Source of the DNA: Aeromonas encheleia
Lineage (GTDB): Bacteria > Pseudomonadota > Gammaproteobacteria > Enterobacterales > Aeromonadaceae
Length of the DNA stretch: 64,000 nucleotides
Assembly (NCBI RefSeq): GCF_900637545.1
Contig: NZ_LR134376.1
Span: 3,615,001-3,679,000, forward strand
Reading direction: 5' to 3'
In this document: positions 1 to 8,883 of the stretch, piece by piece
Numbering within the stretch: the stretch's first letter is position 1
Layout of the letters: each line of letters starts with the position of its first letter
Translations under genes and position numbers: made by a program
Notes under the pieces: generated by a model
Told to the model about the DNA's origin: nothing
The model's input: the letters and a program-made list of their open reading frames with translations, nothing else
Databases searched by the model: none

Positions 1-50
1 TGAGCTCGGATCACCGCCTGGTGTGGGTGGACGTCGAACTGAACCCCTAA
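1..50 (+). CDS. 3' end of a gene starting upstream (possible EEP-family nuclease/phosphatase)
   Basis: Only the last 15 codons and the TAA stop at 48-50 are present. The readable tail is SSDHRLVWVDVELNP. A Ser-Asp-His motif close to the C-terminus is typical of the endonuclease/exonuclease/phosphatase fold, where the Asp-His pair is catalytic; that assignment is an inference from a very short stretch. A strong terminator follows 22 bp after the stop, so this gene ends its transcript here and is not part of the ttr locus. Confidence 0.5.
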   Translation, partial: SSDHRLVWVDVELNP

Positions 51-71
51 TACGCGGGATCACCGCAAAAT

Positions 72-106
72 AAAGCGGGGCCATGATGGCCCCGCTTTTT
101 TTTTTT
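72..106. terminator. Bidirectional rho-independent terminator
   Basis: A 10-bp stem (74-83 with 87-96, loop TGA) is followed by eleven T on the plus strand and preceded by an A-rich tract. It ends the upstream plus-strand gene and can also serve ttrA, whose stop is at 117-119 on the opposite strand. Confidence 0.9.
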
Positions 107-116
107 GCATCTGGCG

Positions 117-3100
117 CTACACCAGCTTCTCGACCCGGGCCGGCAAGCCCTGGCGCGCCGAGGAGCCGATGGCCCAGTCCACCAGGGGATAACGACCGTG
201 GCGACTGGGATCCAGCACCGCCAGATCGTTGAGGTTCACCCCGGCGCCGCGCAGGGCGCTGGCCGCCACCCGCTGGCCGTCTATCCAGTGCTCCCGCGCC
301 CCCAGCTCCTTGTGACCGAAGCCGTGCTCGATGGCGATGGCATCCGCCTGCACCCCGGCCACGCACTCGGCCAGCCCGATCACGCTGCCATTGGGGGTAC
401 TGACCCGCACCCTGTCCCCGCTCACTATGCCGAGGCGGGCCGCCGTCTGGGCGTTGAGCCGCACCCCGTTGCTGGGGTGCACCTGACGCAGGCGATCCGA
501 GCCGATGCTCATGGAGCTCATGGTGTGGGACTTGTAGCTGGTGAGCAGCAGGGGCCACTGGGCCGGCTTGAACACCTCGCTCAGCGGCGTGCCGTCGGCG
601 AGCTGGGCCCGGAAGAAGCGCGGGGTGCCGCTCAGGAACTGGCCGCTCTGGCTGTGACGGCGGCTGCCCACCGCCGGGTTCCACAGCATCAGGGGCTTGG
701 GCCAGCGCTTGCTCGGCTGACCCGCCTCGTCGCGCCCCTTGGCCACCGGCTCGAAGCGCCCGCCCCTGGCGTAGAGATAGGCGGCGCGGCTCGCCTCCTC
801 CGCGCTCAGGGTGGCGTTGAGGGTGGGCAGGATCCGCGCCACCCCGGACCAGGCGAGGTCTTCAGCGCCGATGGGAGGCACCGGCTGGCCGAGGTAGGCG
901 ACGTTGGCCGCCCCGTAGAGGGAGAAGTCCGCCGCCTTGTTGAGCCCATGCAGCTTGCCATCCGATCCCTCGATCGCCCCCTCGCCGAAGCCCGGCAGGC
1001 CGAGGCGCTTGGCCACCGCGATGAGGAAGGACTCCATGCAAACGGGATCCCCCTCGGCGGTCTTGATCACTCTGGGCTCGATCACAGGCCAGCGCCCGGT
1101 CGAGACCTTGGTCATGACCCCGTGCCAGGCGGTTGCCCAGCCCCAGGACTCGTAGGTCAGGGTGTCAGGCACTATGTAGTCGGAGAGCGCCGAGGATTCG
1201 TTGATGAAGCTGTCGATGCTGATGAACAGCGGCAACACCCTGGGGTCTTTGAGCTGTTCACCTATGGCCTGGTGCAACCCGGCCTGACCGTAGAGCGGGT
1301 TGCCCATGTGGTTGATCCAGGCCTTGGCGCGGTAGGGGTAACCGCTCACCGCCGCGGTCAGGTGCTCGCCGAGCAGCGGGCCCGAGAGCGGGAACCAGGG
1401 CTCGTGGGCCGGATAGGGGTTCTGCCCCGCCTCTTTCTTGCGACGATATTCGGAGGTCTTCTCGTAGGGGAACTTGGAGCGGGAGAGGAAGACGCCGGCG
1501 GGTTTCACCATGCCGGGGAAGCTCTCCAGATCGTAGCGCGGCCCGCTCCCGAAGGGATTGAACTTGCCGCCGCTCGCCACCGCGCCGCCCTTGGCGTTGA
1601 GGTTCCCTATCATGGCGTTGAGCATCATGATGGCCCAGGCCGTGTAGAAACCGTTGGCGCTCATGGTGCCGCCGTGGGTGATCACCGCCGCCCGGGTGCC
1701 GTGGCTGGTGAACTCCCGCGCCAGCTCGACGATATCGGCCACCGGCACGGCGCACTCGGCGCTGTATTGCTCGAGGGTATGCTCCCGGCTCGCCTCGGCC
1801 AGCAGCTGGAAGCTGCTCTTGACCGCCAACTCCCCGCCCGGGGTCGAAATGCTGCGCGCCACCCAGAGTCGGGCCCGCTCGCAACGGCCGGCCGGGGTCG
1901 GCTCGTCACTCCCCTCCTCGACCACCAGCACCTCATCCCCCTCGCCATAGGCTTCACCGCTGTGGGGCAGCCCCAGATCGCTGGCGTGCAGCATCTGGCC
2001 GAAGCGGGGGTGCGACTCGTCACTTATCACCAGATGGCTGGCGTTGCTGAAACCGCGATAGCCGGCCCGCTCTGCAGCTTCTGCGTTAGGTGCCGCCAGG
2101 AAGGGCTCGGCGTAACGATCGTTGTCGATGATCCAGCGCAGCATGGCCAGGGCCAGGGCCGAGTCGGTGGCGGGCCTGATGGGCAGCCAGCGGTTGGCGG
2201 GGGCGGACGGCAGGTTGACCGTGTTCGGCAGGCTCGGCGCCACCACCACGTAGGAGAACGGCTTGTCCTGCCGCGCCCGGTTCGCCGCCAGCTGGCGGGA
2301 CTGGCGTTTGAAGGGGTTGCCGGACTGCTGGGGTGAGGTGCCCATGAACAGCAGGAAGTCGCTCTCGTCCCAGTCGGGCTTGAGGTGGGCGTTCTTCTCC
2401 AGATCGTCCAGCAGGGCGCCGGCCCCCACCCGGAACGACAGGCCGCAGTAGGCGCCGTGGTTCGCGAAGTTGCGGGTGCCGAAGCCGTTGAAGGTGAAAC
2501 GCTTGATGAAGGCGTCGCGGCCCTCGTCCGAGGCGTTGCTCACCAGCAGCTGGTTGGCCTTGGGGCCATATTCCGGGTTGGCGGGATCGAGCGGCTCGGC
2601 GAGGTTGCGGATGGCCCTGAGCCCCTCGACGCTGCCCTCCCCGAACAGATCGCCCCCCTCCACCACCTCCTCGATCAGCTGCTCGAACGGGATGCTCTGC
2701 CAGCGACCGCTGCCACGGGGGCCGACCCGCTTGAGGCAGCGGGTGACCCTGTGCGGGCTGTCGAGCTGCTCCAGCATGGCGTTGCCCCGGGCGCAGGCGG
2801 TGGAGCGGCCATCCAGGCCCCCCTCCTGATAGCCGCTGGTGCCGAGCAGCGCTTGCTTGACCGGCGTCTTGAAGTCGATGTGATGCAGGGCGGAGAGCGG
2901 GTGATAAGGGTTGCCGAGGATGCGCACTATCTTGTCGCTCTCGTTGTCGATGCGGGCCCGCACCCCGCACAGGGTCCAGCAGCCGAGGCACATGGTGTTG
3001 GCCAGCCGCTGGGCCGGGTTGGGGTGGATCTCCCCCCGCTCATCGACCCTGTACTCCACCGCCAGGGAGTTGCCGTGGATGGGATCCCGGGTCGGCTTGC

Positions 3101-3224
3101 CCGAGCTGCCGGTGGCCACCCCGCTCACCACCTGCTTGAGGGTGTCGCTGTAACCGGCCACGAACAGCCCCGTGCCCCCGGCGATGGCGGCTCCCTTGAG
3201 AAACTTGCGTTTGCTGTGATCCAT
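117..3224 (-). CDS. ttrA: Tetrathionate reductase catalytic subunit TtrA
   Basis: 1035 residues, close to known TtrA proteins. This is the periplasmic molybdopterin subunit that reduces tetrathionate to thiosulfate in anaerobic respiration. Seen: an N-terminal Tat-type signal (SKRKFLKG), a 4Fe-4S motif with Cys79, Cys82 and Cys86 (CLGCWTLC) plus a fourth Cys near 135, and the Mo-ligand Cys around 258 in HGAYCGLSF. A molybdopterin-dinucleotide-binding domain forms the C-terminus. The ATG at 3224 is chosen because the Tat signal starts there and it overlaps the ttrC stop by one base (TGATG); the frame stays open far upstream inside ttrC, so automatic calling could over-extend it. The Tat motif has KR instead of RR. 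It is the last gene of ttrBCA. Confidence 0.95.
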   Translation of the reverse strand: MDHSKRKFLKGAAIAGGTGLFVAGYSDTLKQVVSGVATGSSGKPTRDPIHGNSLAVEYRVDERGEIHPNPAQRLANTMCLGCWTLCGVRARIDNESDKIVRILGNPYHPLSALHHIDFKTPVKQALLGTSGYQEGGLDGRSTACARGNAMLEQLDSPHRVTRCLKRVGPRGSGRWQSIPFEQLIEEVVEGGDLFGEGSVEGLRAIRNLAEPLDPANPEYGPKANQLLVSNASDEGRDAFIKRFTFNGFGTRNFANHGAYCGLSFRVGAGALLDDLEKNAHLKPDWDESDFLLFMGTSPQQSGNPFKRQSRQLAANRARQDKPFSYVVVAPSLPNTVNLPSAPANRWLPIRPATDSALALAMLRWIIDNDRYAEPFLAAPNAEAAERAGYRGFSNASHLVISDESHPRFGQMLHASDLGLPHSGEAYGEGDEVLVVEEGSDEPTPAGRCERARLWVARSISTPGGELAVKSSFQLLAEASREHTLEQYSAECAVPVADIVELAREFTSHGTRAAVITHGGTMSANGFYTAWAIMMLNAMIGNLNAKGGAVASGGKFNPFGSGPRYDLESFPGMVKPAGVFLSRSKFPYEKTSEYRRKKEAGQNPYPAHEPWFPLSGPLLGEHLTAAVSGYPYRAKAWINHMGNPLYGQAGLHQAIGEQLKDPRVLPLFISIDSFINESSALSDYIVPDTLTYESWGWATAWHGVMTKVSTGRWPVIEPRVIKTAEGDPVCMESFLIAVAKRLGLPGFGEGAIEGSDGKLHGLNKAADFSLYGAANVAYLGQPVPPIGAEDLAWSGVARILPTLNATLSAEEASRAAYLYARGGRFEPVAKGRDEAGQPSKRWPKPLMLWNPAVGSRRHSQSGQFLSGTPRFFRAQLADGTPLSEVFKPAQWPLLLTSYKSHTMSSMSIGSDRLRQVHPSNGVRLNAQTAARLGIVSGDRVRVSTPNGSVIGLAECVAGVQADAIAIEHGFGHKELGAREHWIDGQRVAASALRGAGVNLNDLAVLDPSRHGRYPLVDWAIGSSARQGLPARVEKLV

Positions 3225-4351
3225 CAGATTGCCTCGCGAGCGGAATGAGTGGTGGACGCCTGGGTGGCGGATGCTTGGGTGACGGATGGCAGAGAGGGGG
3301 TGCGAACCAGCTCGGAGAGTGCCACCAGCAGGGCCAGCAGCAGGCCGAAGGTGCCGAGGATGCCGAGCACCCCGGCCGGCCCCCAGGCGATCTGGTAGAC
3401 ATAGACGCCGGCGCCATATTTCGGCGCCAGCTGCCCCTGAATGAGCACCAGCCAGCGCAGGCCCCACACCAGGTGCAGCGCCAGCAGCGCCACCCCCCAG
3501 GATTGCAGGCGCAAAGAGAGCCTGTGCCCCGCCAGCAGCAACAGGCCGAGCAGGCCCAGGGTCAGCAGCAGCCAGTGGGCCGCCAGCCGCCAACTCGGAT
3601 CGAGCCGATAGAGGGCCGCCGCCTCAGCCGCCGAGGCGCCGCCGAGCAGGGCCCAGCCCAGCAGGGAGAGCGCGAGCAGGCCAAGGGTTGGGCGGATCTG
3701 GCGCAGCAGCCCCGCCTCCGTGCCCTGCTGCCAGCCCGCCAGCAGCCGGTTGAGCAGCAGCAGGGCGCTCTGGGCCGCCAGCACGGCGCTCAGCGCCAGC
3801 AGCCAGGGCAACCAGGGGGTATGCCAGAGCGGGCGCGCCTGCACCGCCATGGTCTCGAGCCCGGTGTAGAGCGCTATGCTGAGCCCGCTCAGAGCCGCGA
3901 GCAGGGCCAAGGGTTTGAGCCAGCGCTCGCCGGACCAGCCTCCCAGGCAGAGCAGCCGCGCCAGGGCGGCGACCCTGTCATGCTCCTCCCCACGCCTGGC
4001 CAGGTTCGGCCTTATCAGCAGCCAGCCCAGCCCCATGCTGAGCAGGCTGAACAGCGGCAGCAGGTAGGCGCCATACCACATGATGGAGCCGAAGCGGGTC
4101 TGGGCGTAGAAGTGCCAGGCCCGGGCCGGTTGGTGCAGATCCGCGGTCAGGGCGATGGGCGCCACCAGGCCGGCCCCCATCATCAGCACCGCGGCCAGGG
4201 TCTGCAGCCGCCGATCCGGCGCCTTGCGCCACAGATCGGCCGCGCCCAGCCAGAGGGCGCCATAGGCCAGACCGATGAGGAAGAAATATTGCACCGCCCA
4301 GGGCAGCCAGGTGATGGGTTGATCCGGGGCCAGCAGTTCATTAATGGTCAT
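3224..4351 (-). CDS. ttrC: Tetrathionate reductase membrane subunit TtrC (NrfD family)
   Basis: 375 residues, almost entirely hydrophobic, with about nine predicted transmembrane helices, as in the NrfD/PsrC family. It anchors the complex and is expected to oxidise menaquinol and pass electrons to the iron-sulfur subunit TtrB. The ATG at 4351 lies inside the end of ttrB (11-nt overlap), and the stop overlaps the ttrA start, so the three genes are translationally coupled in the order ttrB-ttrC-ttrA. A short polar extension rich in Thr, Ala and Ser follows the last helix. No oddities in length. Confidence 0.93.
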   Translation of the reverse strand: MTINELLAPDQPITWLPWAVQYFFLIGLAYGALWLGAADLWRKAPDRRLQTLAAVLMMGAGLVAPIALTADLHQPARAWHFYAQTRFGSIMWYGAYLLPLFSLLSMGLGWLLIRPNLARRGEEHDRVAALARLLCLGGWSGERWLKPLALLAALSGLSIALYTGLETMAVQARPLWHTPWLPWLLALSAVLAAQSALLLLNRLLAGWQQGTEAGLLRQIRPTLGLLALSLLGWALLGGASAAEAAALYRLDPSWRLAAHWLLLTLGLLGLLLLAGHRLSLRLQSWGVALLALHLVWGLRWLVLIQGQLAPKYGAGVYVYQIAWGPAGVLGILGTFGLLLALLVALSELVRTPSLPSVTQASATQASTTHSAREAI

Positions 4352-5135
4352 GGGCTATCTCCTTGCCGTCATCGCCAAGCAGGGTGCGCTGCGCCGGGTG
4401 GCCGTCGATCTTGCTGACAAACGCCTCATCCATGCCGAGATAGAAGACCCTGGGCTGGGTATGGGCCTCCGGCTTGAGCACCCTGAGCGCGGACTCGTAT
4501 TCCCGCAGCAGCCGGCTGATCTGGCTCTTGGGATCGTTCAGATCGCCGATGATGCGCGCCTCGCCGACGCAGCTCTCCACGCAGGCGGGCAGCAACCCTG
4601 CCTCCAGCCGGTGGGCGCAGAAGGTGCACTTGTCGGCGGTGTTGGTCTCATGGTTGATGAAGCGGGCGTCATAGGGACAGGCCTGCACGCAGTAGCCGCA
4701 GGCGACGCACCAGTCGTTGTTGACCACCACTATGCCGTCCTCGCGCTGGAAGGTGGCGCCGGTGGGGCAGACATCGAGGCAGGCGGGCTCGGCGCAGTGG
4801 TTGCAGAGCCTGGGCAGCATGAAGAGGGAGGCGGGGGAATCGAGGGCCGCCACGTCGCTCACCTCGTACTGGCTGACCGTGGTGCGAAACTGGCCGAGGG
4901 GGGGCTGGTTCTCTATGGTGCAGGCCACGGTGCAGGCCTGGCAGCCGACGCAGCGGCGCAGATCGATCAGCATGCCGTAGCGCTTGCGGCCATCCCCCCG
5001 GCCTATGGCCGCCCGCTCATTGCGGGGGACGGGTACGGACTGGGCCTGAACTTGGGCTTGCGTCACGGGGATCAGGGCCGCCCCCGCGGTGAGGGCCGCG
5101 ATCCCGGATAACAATCGGCGCTTGCTGAGCTCCAT
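4341..5135 (-). CDS. ttrB: Tetrathionate reductase iron-sulfur subunit TtrB
   Basis: 264 residues. Periplasmic four-cluster ferredoxin-like subunit that wires TtrC to TtrA. Four cysteine groups are visible in order: CVGCQACTVAC, CNHCAEPACLDVC, CVACGYCVQAC and CTFCAH with a distal CVESC, as expected for four 4Fe-4S clusters. The N-terminus has a Tat-like signal (SKRRLLSG followed by a hydrophobic stretch ending VTQA). By alignment to the S-R-R-x-F-L-K consensus the twin position reads KR; TtrB of Salmonella is the classic natural KR Tat signal. It is the first gene of ttrBCA, divergent from ttrS. Confidence 0.94.
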   Translation of the reverse strand: MELSKRRLLSGIAALTAGAALIPVTQAQVQAQSVPVPRNERAAIGRGDGRKRYGMLIDLRRCVGCQACTVACTIENQPPLGQFRTTVSQYEVSDVAALDSPASLFMLPRLCNHCAEPACLDVCPTGATFQREDGIVVVNNDWCVACGYCVQACPYDARFINHETNTADKCTFCAHRLEAGLLPACVESCVGEARIIGDLNDPKSQISRLLREYESALRVLKPEAHTQPRVFYLGMDEAFVSKIDGHPAQRTLLGDDGKEIAHDH

Positions 5136-5236
5136 GGCTTCTTTCCTTCTGCTGACGCTGGCGTGGGGGAGTGAGCCGATTGTCCCCGGGCCAAAGAGCC
5201 GTCTCTATTGTGGTTTTCCACATACCGGGAGCCGGG

Positions 5237-5250
5237 TTGATCCAGCGCAA
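5237..5250 (-). promoter_or_regulatory. FNR-like site in the ttrB-ttrS intergenic region
   Basis: TTGATCCAGCGCAA matches the FNR consensus TTGAT-N4-ATCAA at 8 of 10 positions, with one perfect half. A weak -10-like CACAAT lies on the minus strand around 5207-5212, which would put the site near -42 of a ttrBCA start, the usual place for FNR activation. Anaerobic FNR control of ttrBCA is known in Salmonella; use of this particular site is inference. Confidence 0.45.
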
Positions 5251-5380
5251 TAAAATCGACTCGATAACCGCCGAACTGTGACGGGAGCCCCATTCGCCGC
5301 CCCAGCACCGCGCCGAGGCGGGCCCAGGGCGATGCCCAGGTGATAGACTGGCATCCCCATCCCCGCCCAAGGAGAGCGCC

Positions 5381-7291
5381 CTGTCCCGTCACGCCCCTTC
5401 GTCATCGCCCGCCCTGTGGCCCCTGCTGGCCCTGTGGCTCTGGCTCGGCGTCTCCCCCGCCCTGGCCGAGCCGGCGCAGCCCCTGACCGGATCTGAGCCG
5501 GCCCTGAGCGAGCCGGAACTAGCCTTGGCCGAGCCGGTACGAATAGGCGTGCTGGCGACCCGCGGTCTCGCCGTGGCCCGCCATCAGTGGCAGCCGCTGA
5601 TGGGCTGGCTGGATGAGAGCGTGCCGGGGCGGCGCTTCGAGCTGGTCCCGCTGGAGCTCGATGCCCTGGCCGAGGCCGTCGCGAAGGAGCTGCTGGCGTT
5701 CGTCATCACCAACCCGGGCCAGTCGGTCAGCCTGTCGCGCCAGTATCCGCTGGCCTGGCTCGCCACCCTCAAGAGCCCGGCGGGGGGTGACAACCTCGCC
5801 ATCGGCGCCGCCCTGGTGGTGCGCGCCCATGCCCCCTACCGGCACTGGCCGGATCTCAAGGGGCGGCCGGTCGCCGCCGTGTCGGAGAACGCCTTCGGCG
5901 GCTACCTCGCCTACCGCTTCGAGGCGGGGGAACAGGGAGTGCGGCTGGATAGCTTCTTCTCCGCCGTGCGCTTCAGCGGCTTCCCCCTCGACAGGCTCAT
6001 CGAGCAGCTGGCGGCGGATGAGGTCGCCGCCGCCATAGTGCCGGTCTGCCAGCTGGAGCGCATGGCACGGGAGGGCAAGGTCGCCTACTCGGATTTTCGG
6101 GTGCTGGACAACCAGGCGCCGGCCGGCTTTGGCTGCCAGAGCTCGACCCGGCTCTACCCGAACTGGTCCTTTGCCAAGACGGAGCAGGCCTCCCCCGAGC
6201 TGGCGCTGGCGGTCACCCGCGCGCTGTTTGCCCTGCCCCCCGACAGCCCGGCGGCCATCGCCGCCGACTCGGCCGGCTGGACTGTGCCCACCAGCCAACT
6301 CAGCATCGATCGCCTGCTCAAGGCACTGGATCGCCACCCCTTGCAGGGCCCCTGGTGGCAGGAGGCCTGGCACTGGTTGCGCCAACATCAGCAGTGGGGC
6401 TGGGGCGCCCTGCTGCTGGTGCTGCTGCTCGGCGGCCACCACCTGCTGCTGCAACAGCTGTTCAGCCGCAGCCAGCGTCGACTGCTCGCCAGTCACCGCC
6501 GGCTCGATGAGCAGACCCGCCAGCTGGCCGACAAGGGGCGCCAGCTCGAGCAGGCCAGGCGTCTCGCCCAGCTCGGCGAGCTCGGCGCCAACATGGCCCA
6601 CGAGATCAACCAGCCCCTCACCGCCATCGCCAACTACAGCCAGGGAGCCCTGCTGCGCCTGGCTAAACAGGGCCAAGGCTCGGCCCCGGATCCCGTGCTG
6701 AGCCAGGCGCTCGAGCAGATAGGCCAGCAGGTCGAGCGCATCAACCAGACAGTCCAGCGGCTGAGATCCCGCCTGCAGAAGCGCCCGCGCCAGCCCGAAC
6801 CCACGGATCTGGTCGCCCTGGTGAACGGCCTGCGGCCCCTGCTCGAGCAGATGCTGGCGCCGCTCGGGGTCGCCCTCGAGGTGCGCTGGCAGGGTCAGCC
6901 ACGGCTCCTGGCACTGGATGGCACCGGGGTGGAGCAGCTGCTGCTGAACCTCATCAAGAATGGGGCCGAGAGCGCGGCTCAGCGGGACAAGGGGGATGAG
7001 CCGGGCCGGGTCGAGCTATCGATCGCCTTCGAACCCGCCCAACTGCTGCTGGAGGTACGCGACAACGGTCCCGGTCTGAGGTTACCAGAGGCGCAGTTGC
7101 AGCAGGCGTTTCACAGCGACAAGGCCGACGGCATGGGGCTGGGGCTCGCCATCTGCCGGGACGTGGTCGAGTTCCATCGCGGCCAACTCTCTTTAAGCAA
7201 CCTGAGCCCCCGCGGCTGCCTCGCCCGGGTGATCCTGCCCATCCACAGCCAGGAGGCTGACGCCTCCCCCACCATCAACAGCGAGAACTGA
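5381..7291 (+). CDS. ttrS: Tetrathionate sensor histidine kinase TtrS (probable CTG start)
   Basis: 636 residues if translation begins at the CTG at 5381. Inner-membrane sensor kinase that responds to tetrathionate and activates ttrBCA with TtrR. From the CTG the product starts with a clear signal peptide (WPLLALWLWLGVSPALA), followed by a periplasmic PhnD/TctC-like solute-binding domain, one transmembrane helix near 337-356, a coiled coil, a HisKA box with His407 in MAHEINQPL, and an ATPase domain with NLIKNGAES, DNGPGL and GMGLGLA. An AAGGAGA at 5369-5375 sits 5 bases before the CTG. The first conventional start in frame (TTG at 5525) would remove the signal peptide. ttrR follows after one base. 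Confidence 0.85.
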   Translation: MSRHAPSSSPALWPLLALWLWLGVSPALAEPAQPLTGSEPALSEPELALAEPVRIGVLATRGLAVARHQWQPLMGWLDESVPGRRFELVPLELDALAEAVAKELLAFVITNPGQSVSLSRQYPLAWLATLKSPAGGDNLAIGAALVVRAHAPYRHWPDLKGRPVAAVSENAFGGYLAYRFEAGEQGVRLDSFFSAVRFSGFPLDRLIEQLAADEVAAAIVPVCQLERMAREGKVAYSDFRVLDNQAPAGFGCQSSTRLYPNWSFAKTEQASPELALAVTRALFALPPDSPAAIAADSAGWTVPTSQLSIDRLLKALDRHPLQGPWWQEAWHWLRQHQQWGWGALLLVLLLGGHHLLLQQLFSRSQRRLLASHRRLDEQTRQLADKGRQLEQARRLAQLGELGANMAHEINQPLTAIANYSQGALLRLAKQGQGSAPDPVLSQALEQIGQQVERINQTVQRLRSRLQKRPRQPEPTDLVALVNGLRPLLEQMLAPLGVALEVRWQGQPRLLALDGTGVEQLLLNLIKNGAESAAQRDKGDEPGRVELSIAFEPAQLLLEVRDNGPGLRLPEAQLQQAFHSDKADGMGLGLAICRDVVEFHRGQLSLSNLSPRGCLARVILPIHSQEADASPTINSEN

Positions 7292-7292
7292 G

Positions 7293-7901
7293 ATGCCGAC
7301 CCAAGCCCAACCCCCGCTCTACCTGGTCGACGACGATAGGGCCGTGCTCGACTCCCTGCGCTTCATGCTGGAGAGCTGCGATCTGAGGGTAAGCTGCTTC
7401 ACCGGCGGCGAGGCGTTCCTGAGGGACATAGATCCGGCCCGGCCCGCCTGCCTGATCCTGGATTGCCGCATGCCGGGCCTGTCGGGGCCCGAGCTGCAGC
7501 AGCGGCTGAAGGCAGCCCAGAGTCCCATCGCCATCCTCTTTCTCACCGGCCACGGGGAGGTGCCCCTGGCGGTGGAGTCCCTCAAGCAGGGGGCCGTCGA
7601 CTTCCTGCAAAAACCGGTGCAGCTCGCGCCCCTGCTCCAGGCCATAGCGCGCGCCAATCTCGCCACCCTGGCGGCGGCGAAGCGGCTGGCTCGCCAGCGC
7701 GTCTATCAGACCCTGCCACCGCGCGAGCACCAGCTGTTGCAGCTCATCGCCCAGGGCCACAAGAACCTGCAGATAGCGCGGGATCTCTGCATCTCGGTGC
7801 GCACCGTCGAGGTGTGCCGCGCCAGCCTGATGAAGCGGCTCGAGGTCACTTCCCTGGCCGAGCTGATGCTGCTCTATGCGGATGTCACCGCACCGTCCTG
7901 A
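7293..7901 (+). CDS. ttrR: Tetrathionate response regulator TtrR (FixJ/LuxR type)
   Basis: 202 residues. N-terminal receiver domain with the acidic pocket LVDDD, phosphoacceptor Asp57 in LILDCRMPG, Thr in LTGHG and Lys in LQKP. A LuxR-type helix-turn-helix follows at about 138-195 (LPPREHQLL ... ISVRTVEV). It is the cognate regulator of TtrS, translated one base after the ttrS stop, and should bind within the ttrB-ttrS intergenic region. Its length and domain order fit the FixJ family. No obvious terminator follows; pepE starts 150 bp later. Confidence 0.93.
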   Translation: MPTQAQPPLYLVDDDRAVLDSLRFMLESCDLRVSCFTGGEAFLRDIDPARPACLILDCRMPGLSGPELQQRLKAAQSPIAILFLTGHGEVPLAVESLKQGAVDFLQKPVQLAPLLQAIARANLATLAAAKRLARQRVYQTLPPREHQLLQLIAQGHKNLQIARDLCISVRTVEVCRASLMKRLEVTSLAELMLLYADVTAPS

Positions 7902-8053
7902 GGCCTGGATACCGGCCAAGGCGGGCGCAACGCCTGACTCGGCGACACAAAACGCGATGAGATCACACACTTTCTGCCCCGATGGGGTTAGAGTGCCCCT
8001 CTGCCTTAATCGGGGCCCGTGCGGCCCTGCGCCTTTCATATCGAGGAGTCACT

Positions 8054-8782
8054 ATGGAACTGCTTCTTCTGAGCAATGGTAAAGCCACCGAATGTCCGGG
8101 TCTGCTCGGCTGGGCCCGGGATCGGGTGCAGAGCCTGCTCGCCCGCAAACAGGTCAAGCGCATCCTGCTCATCCCCTACGCGGTGATCCGCAGCGATTGG
8201 GACGCCAGGGCCAATGAGCTCGGCGAGAGCCTGGGAGTCGAGGCCGTCAGCATTCACCAGTTCGACGATCCTGTGGATGCCATCAACCGGGCCGACGCCA
8301 TCTTCATCAGCGGCGGCAACACCTGGCGCCTGAACCAGCTGCTGCACGAGTACGGCCTGATCGTGCCCATCCAGCGCGCCGTGCGCGAGCGGGGCGTGCC
8401 CTATGTGGGCTGGAGCGCCGGTTGCAACGTGGCGACCCCGAGCATCCGCACCACCAACGACATGCCGGTGTGCAACGCCGCCGTGCTGCCGGCCCTCGGC
8501 CTGTTCCCCCAGCAGATCAACCCCCACTATCTGGACGCCAGCATCAGCGGCCACATGGGGGAGACCCGCGACGAGCGCCTCGCCGAGTTCTGCGCCATCA
8601 ACCCGAGCGAACACGTGGTGGCCCTGCGCGAGGCCAGCCTGCTGCAGATCAGCGGCGAGAGCATCGAATACTGGAGCGCCCGCGGCCAGGGCTTCAAGAT
8701 CTTCAAGCACGGCGAGACGACTCAGGAGTATCAGGACGCCACCCCGCTGGCCGCACTGACCCCCTTCATTCCCAGAGTCTGA
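8054..8782 (+). CDS. pepE: Peptidase E (alpha-aspartyl dipeptidase)
   Basis: 242 residues. Cytoplasmic serine peptidase of family S51 that hydrolyses dipeptides with N-terminal aspartate. Seen: MELLLLSN at the start, the ISGGNT loop, the nucleophile Ser121 in GWSAGCN, the family stretch RTTNDMPV and a His in INPHYLDA, all in the positions known for PepE. GAGGAG at 8043-8048 fixes the ATG at 8054; a longer upstream frame lacks family similarity. It is monocistronic and faces emrB across a shared terminator. Confidence 0.93.
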   Translation: MELLLLSNGKATECPGLLGWARDRVQSLLARKQVKRILLIPYAVIRSDWDARANELGESLGVEAVSIHQFDDPVDAINRADAIFISGGNTWRLNQLLHEYGLIVPIQRAVRERGVPYVGWSAGCNVATPSIRTTNDMPVCNAAVLPALGLFPQQINPHYLDASISGHMGETRDERLAEFCAINPSEHVVALREASLLQISGESIEYWSARGQGFKIFKHGETTQEYQDATPLAALTPFIPRV

Positions 8783-8803
8783 CGCGGCTCCGTGCCCTGA
8801 GCG

Positions 8804-8842
8804 CATAAAAAAGAGGGATGGCCTGGGCCATCCCTCTCGCTT
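8804..8842. terminator. Bidirectional terminator between pepE and emrB
   Basis: A 10-bp GC-rich stem (8813-8822 with 8827-8836) has an A6 run on its left side, giving a T-run for the minus-strand emrB transcript, and a CTTTC tail on the right for pepE. Confidence 0.8.
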
Positions 8843-8883
8843 TCTCCCGTCCGGCGCGGGCACGTGTTCAGGGTAGCCGGCAC

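Noticed and set aside
105..2336. Very long open frame antisense to ttrA, and similar long frames antisense to putA, alr, ugd and the hydrolases
   Set aside because: High GC keeps opposite frames open. Products are His/Gly/Arg-rich with no domains, and the sense genes have clear families.
5525..7291. TTG at 5525 as the ttrS start
   Set aside because: It lacks a ribosome site and removes the signal peptide that is readable upstream in the same frame.
7950..7975. CRP-like TCACA upstream of pepE
   Set aside because: Only one half-site matches; the other half is wrong at N6 spacing.
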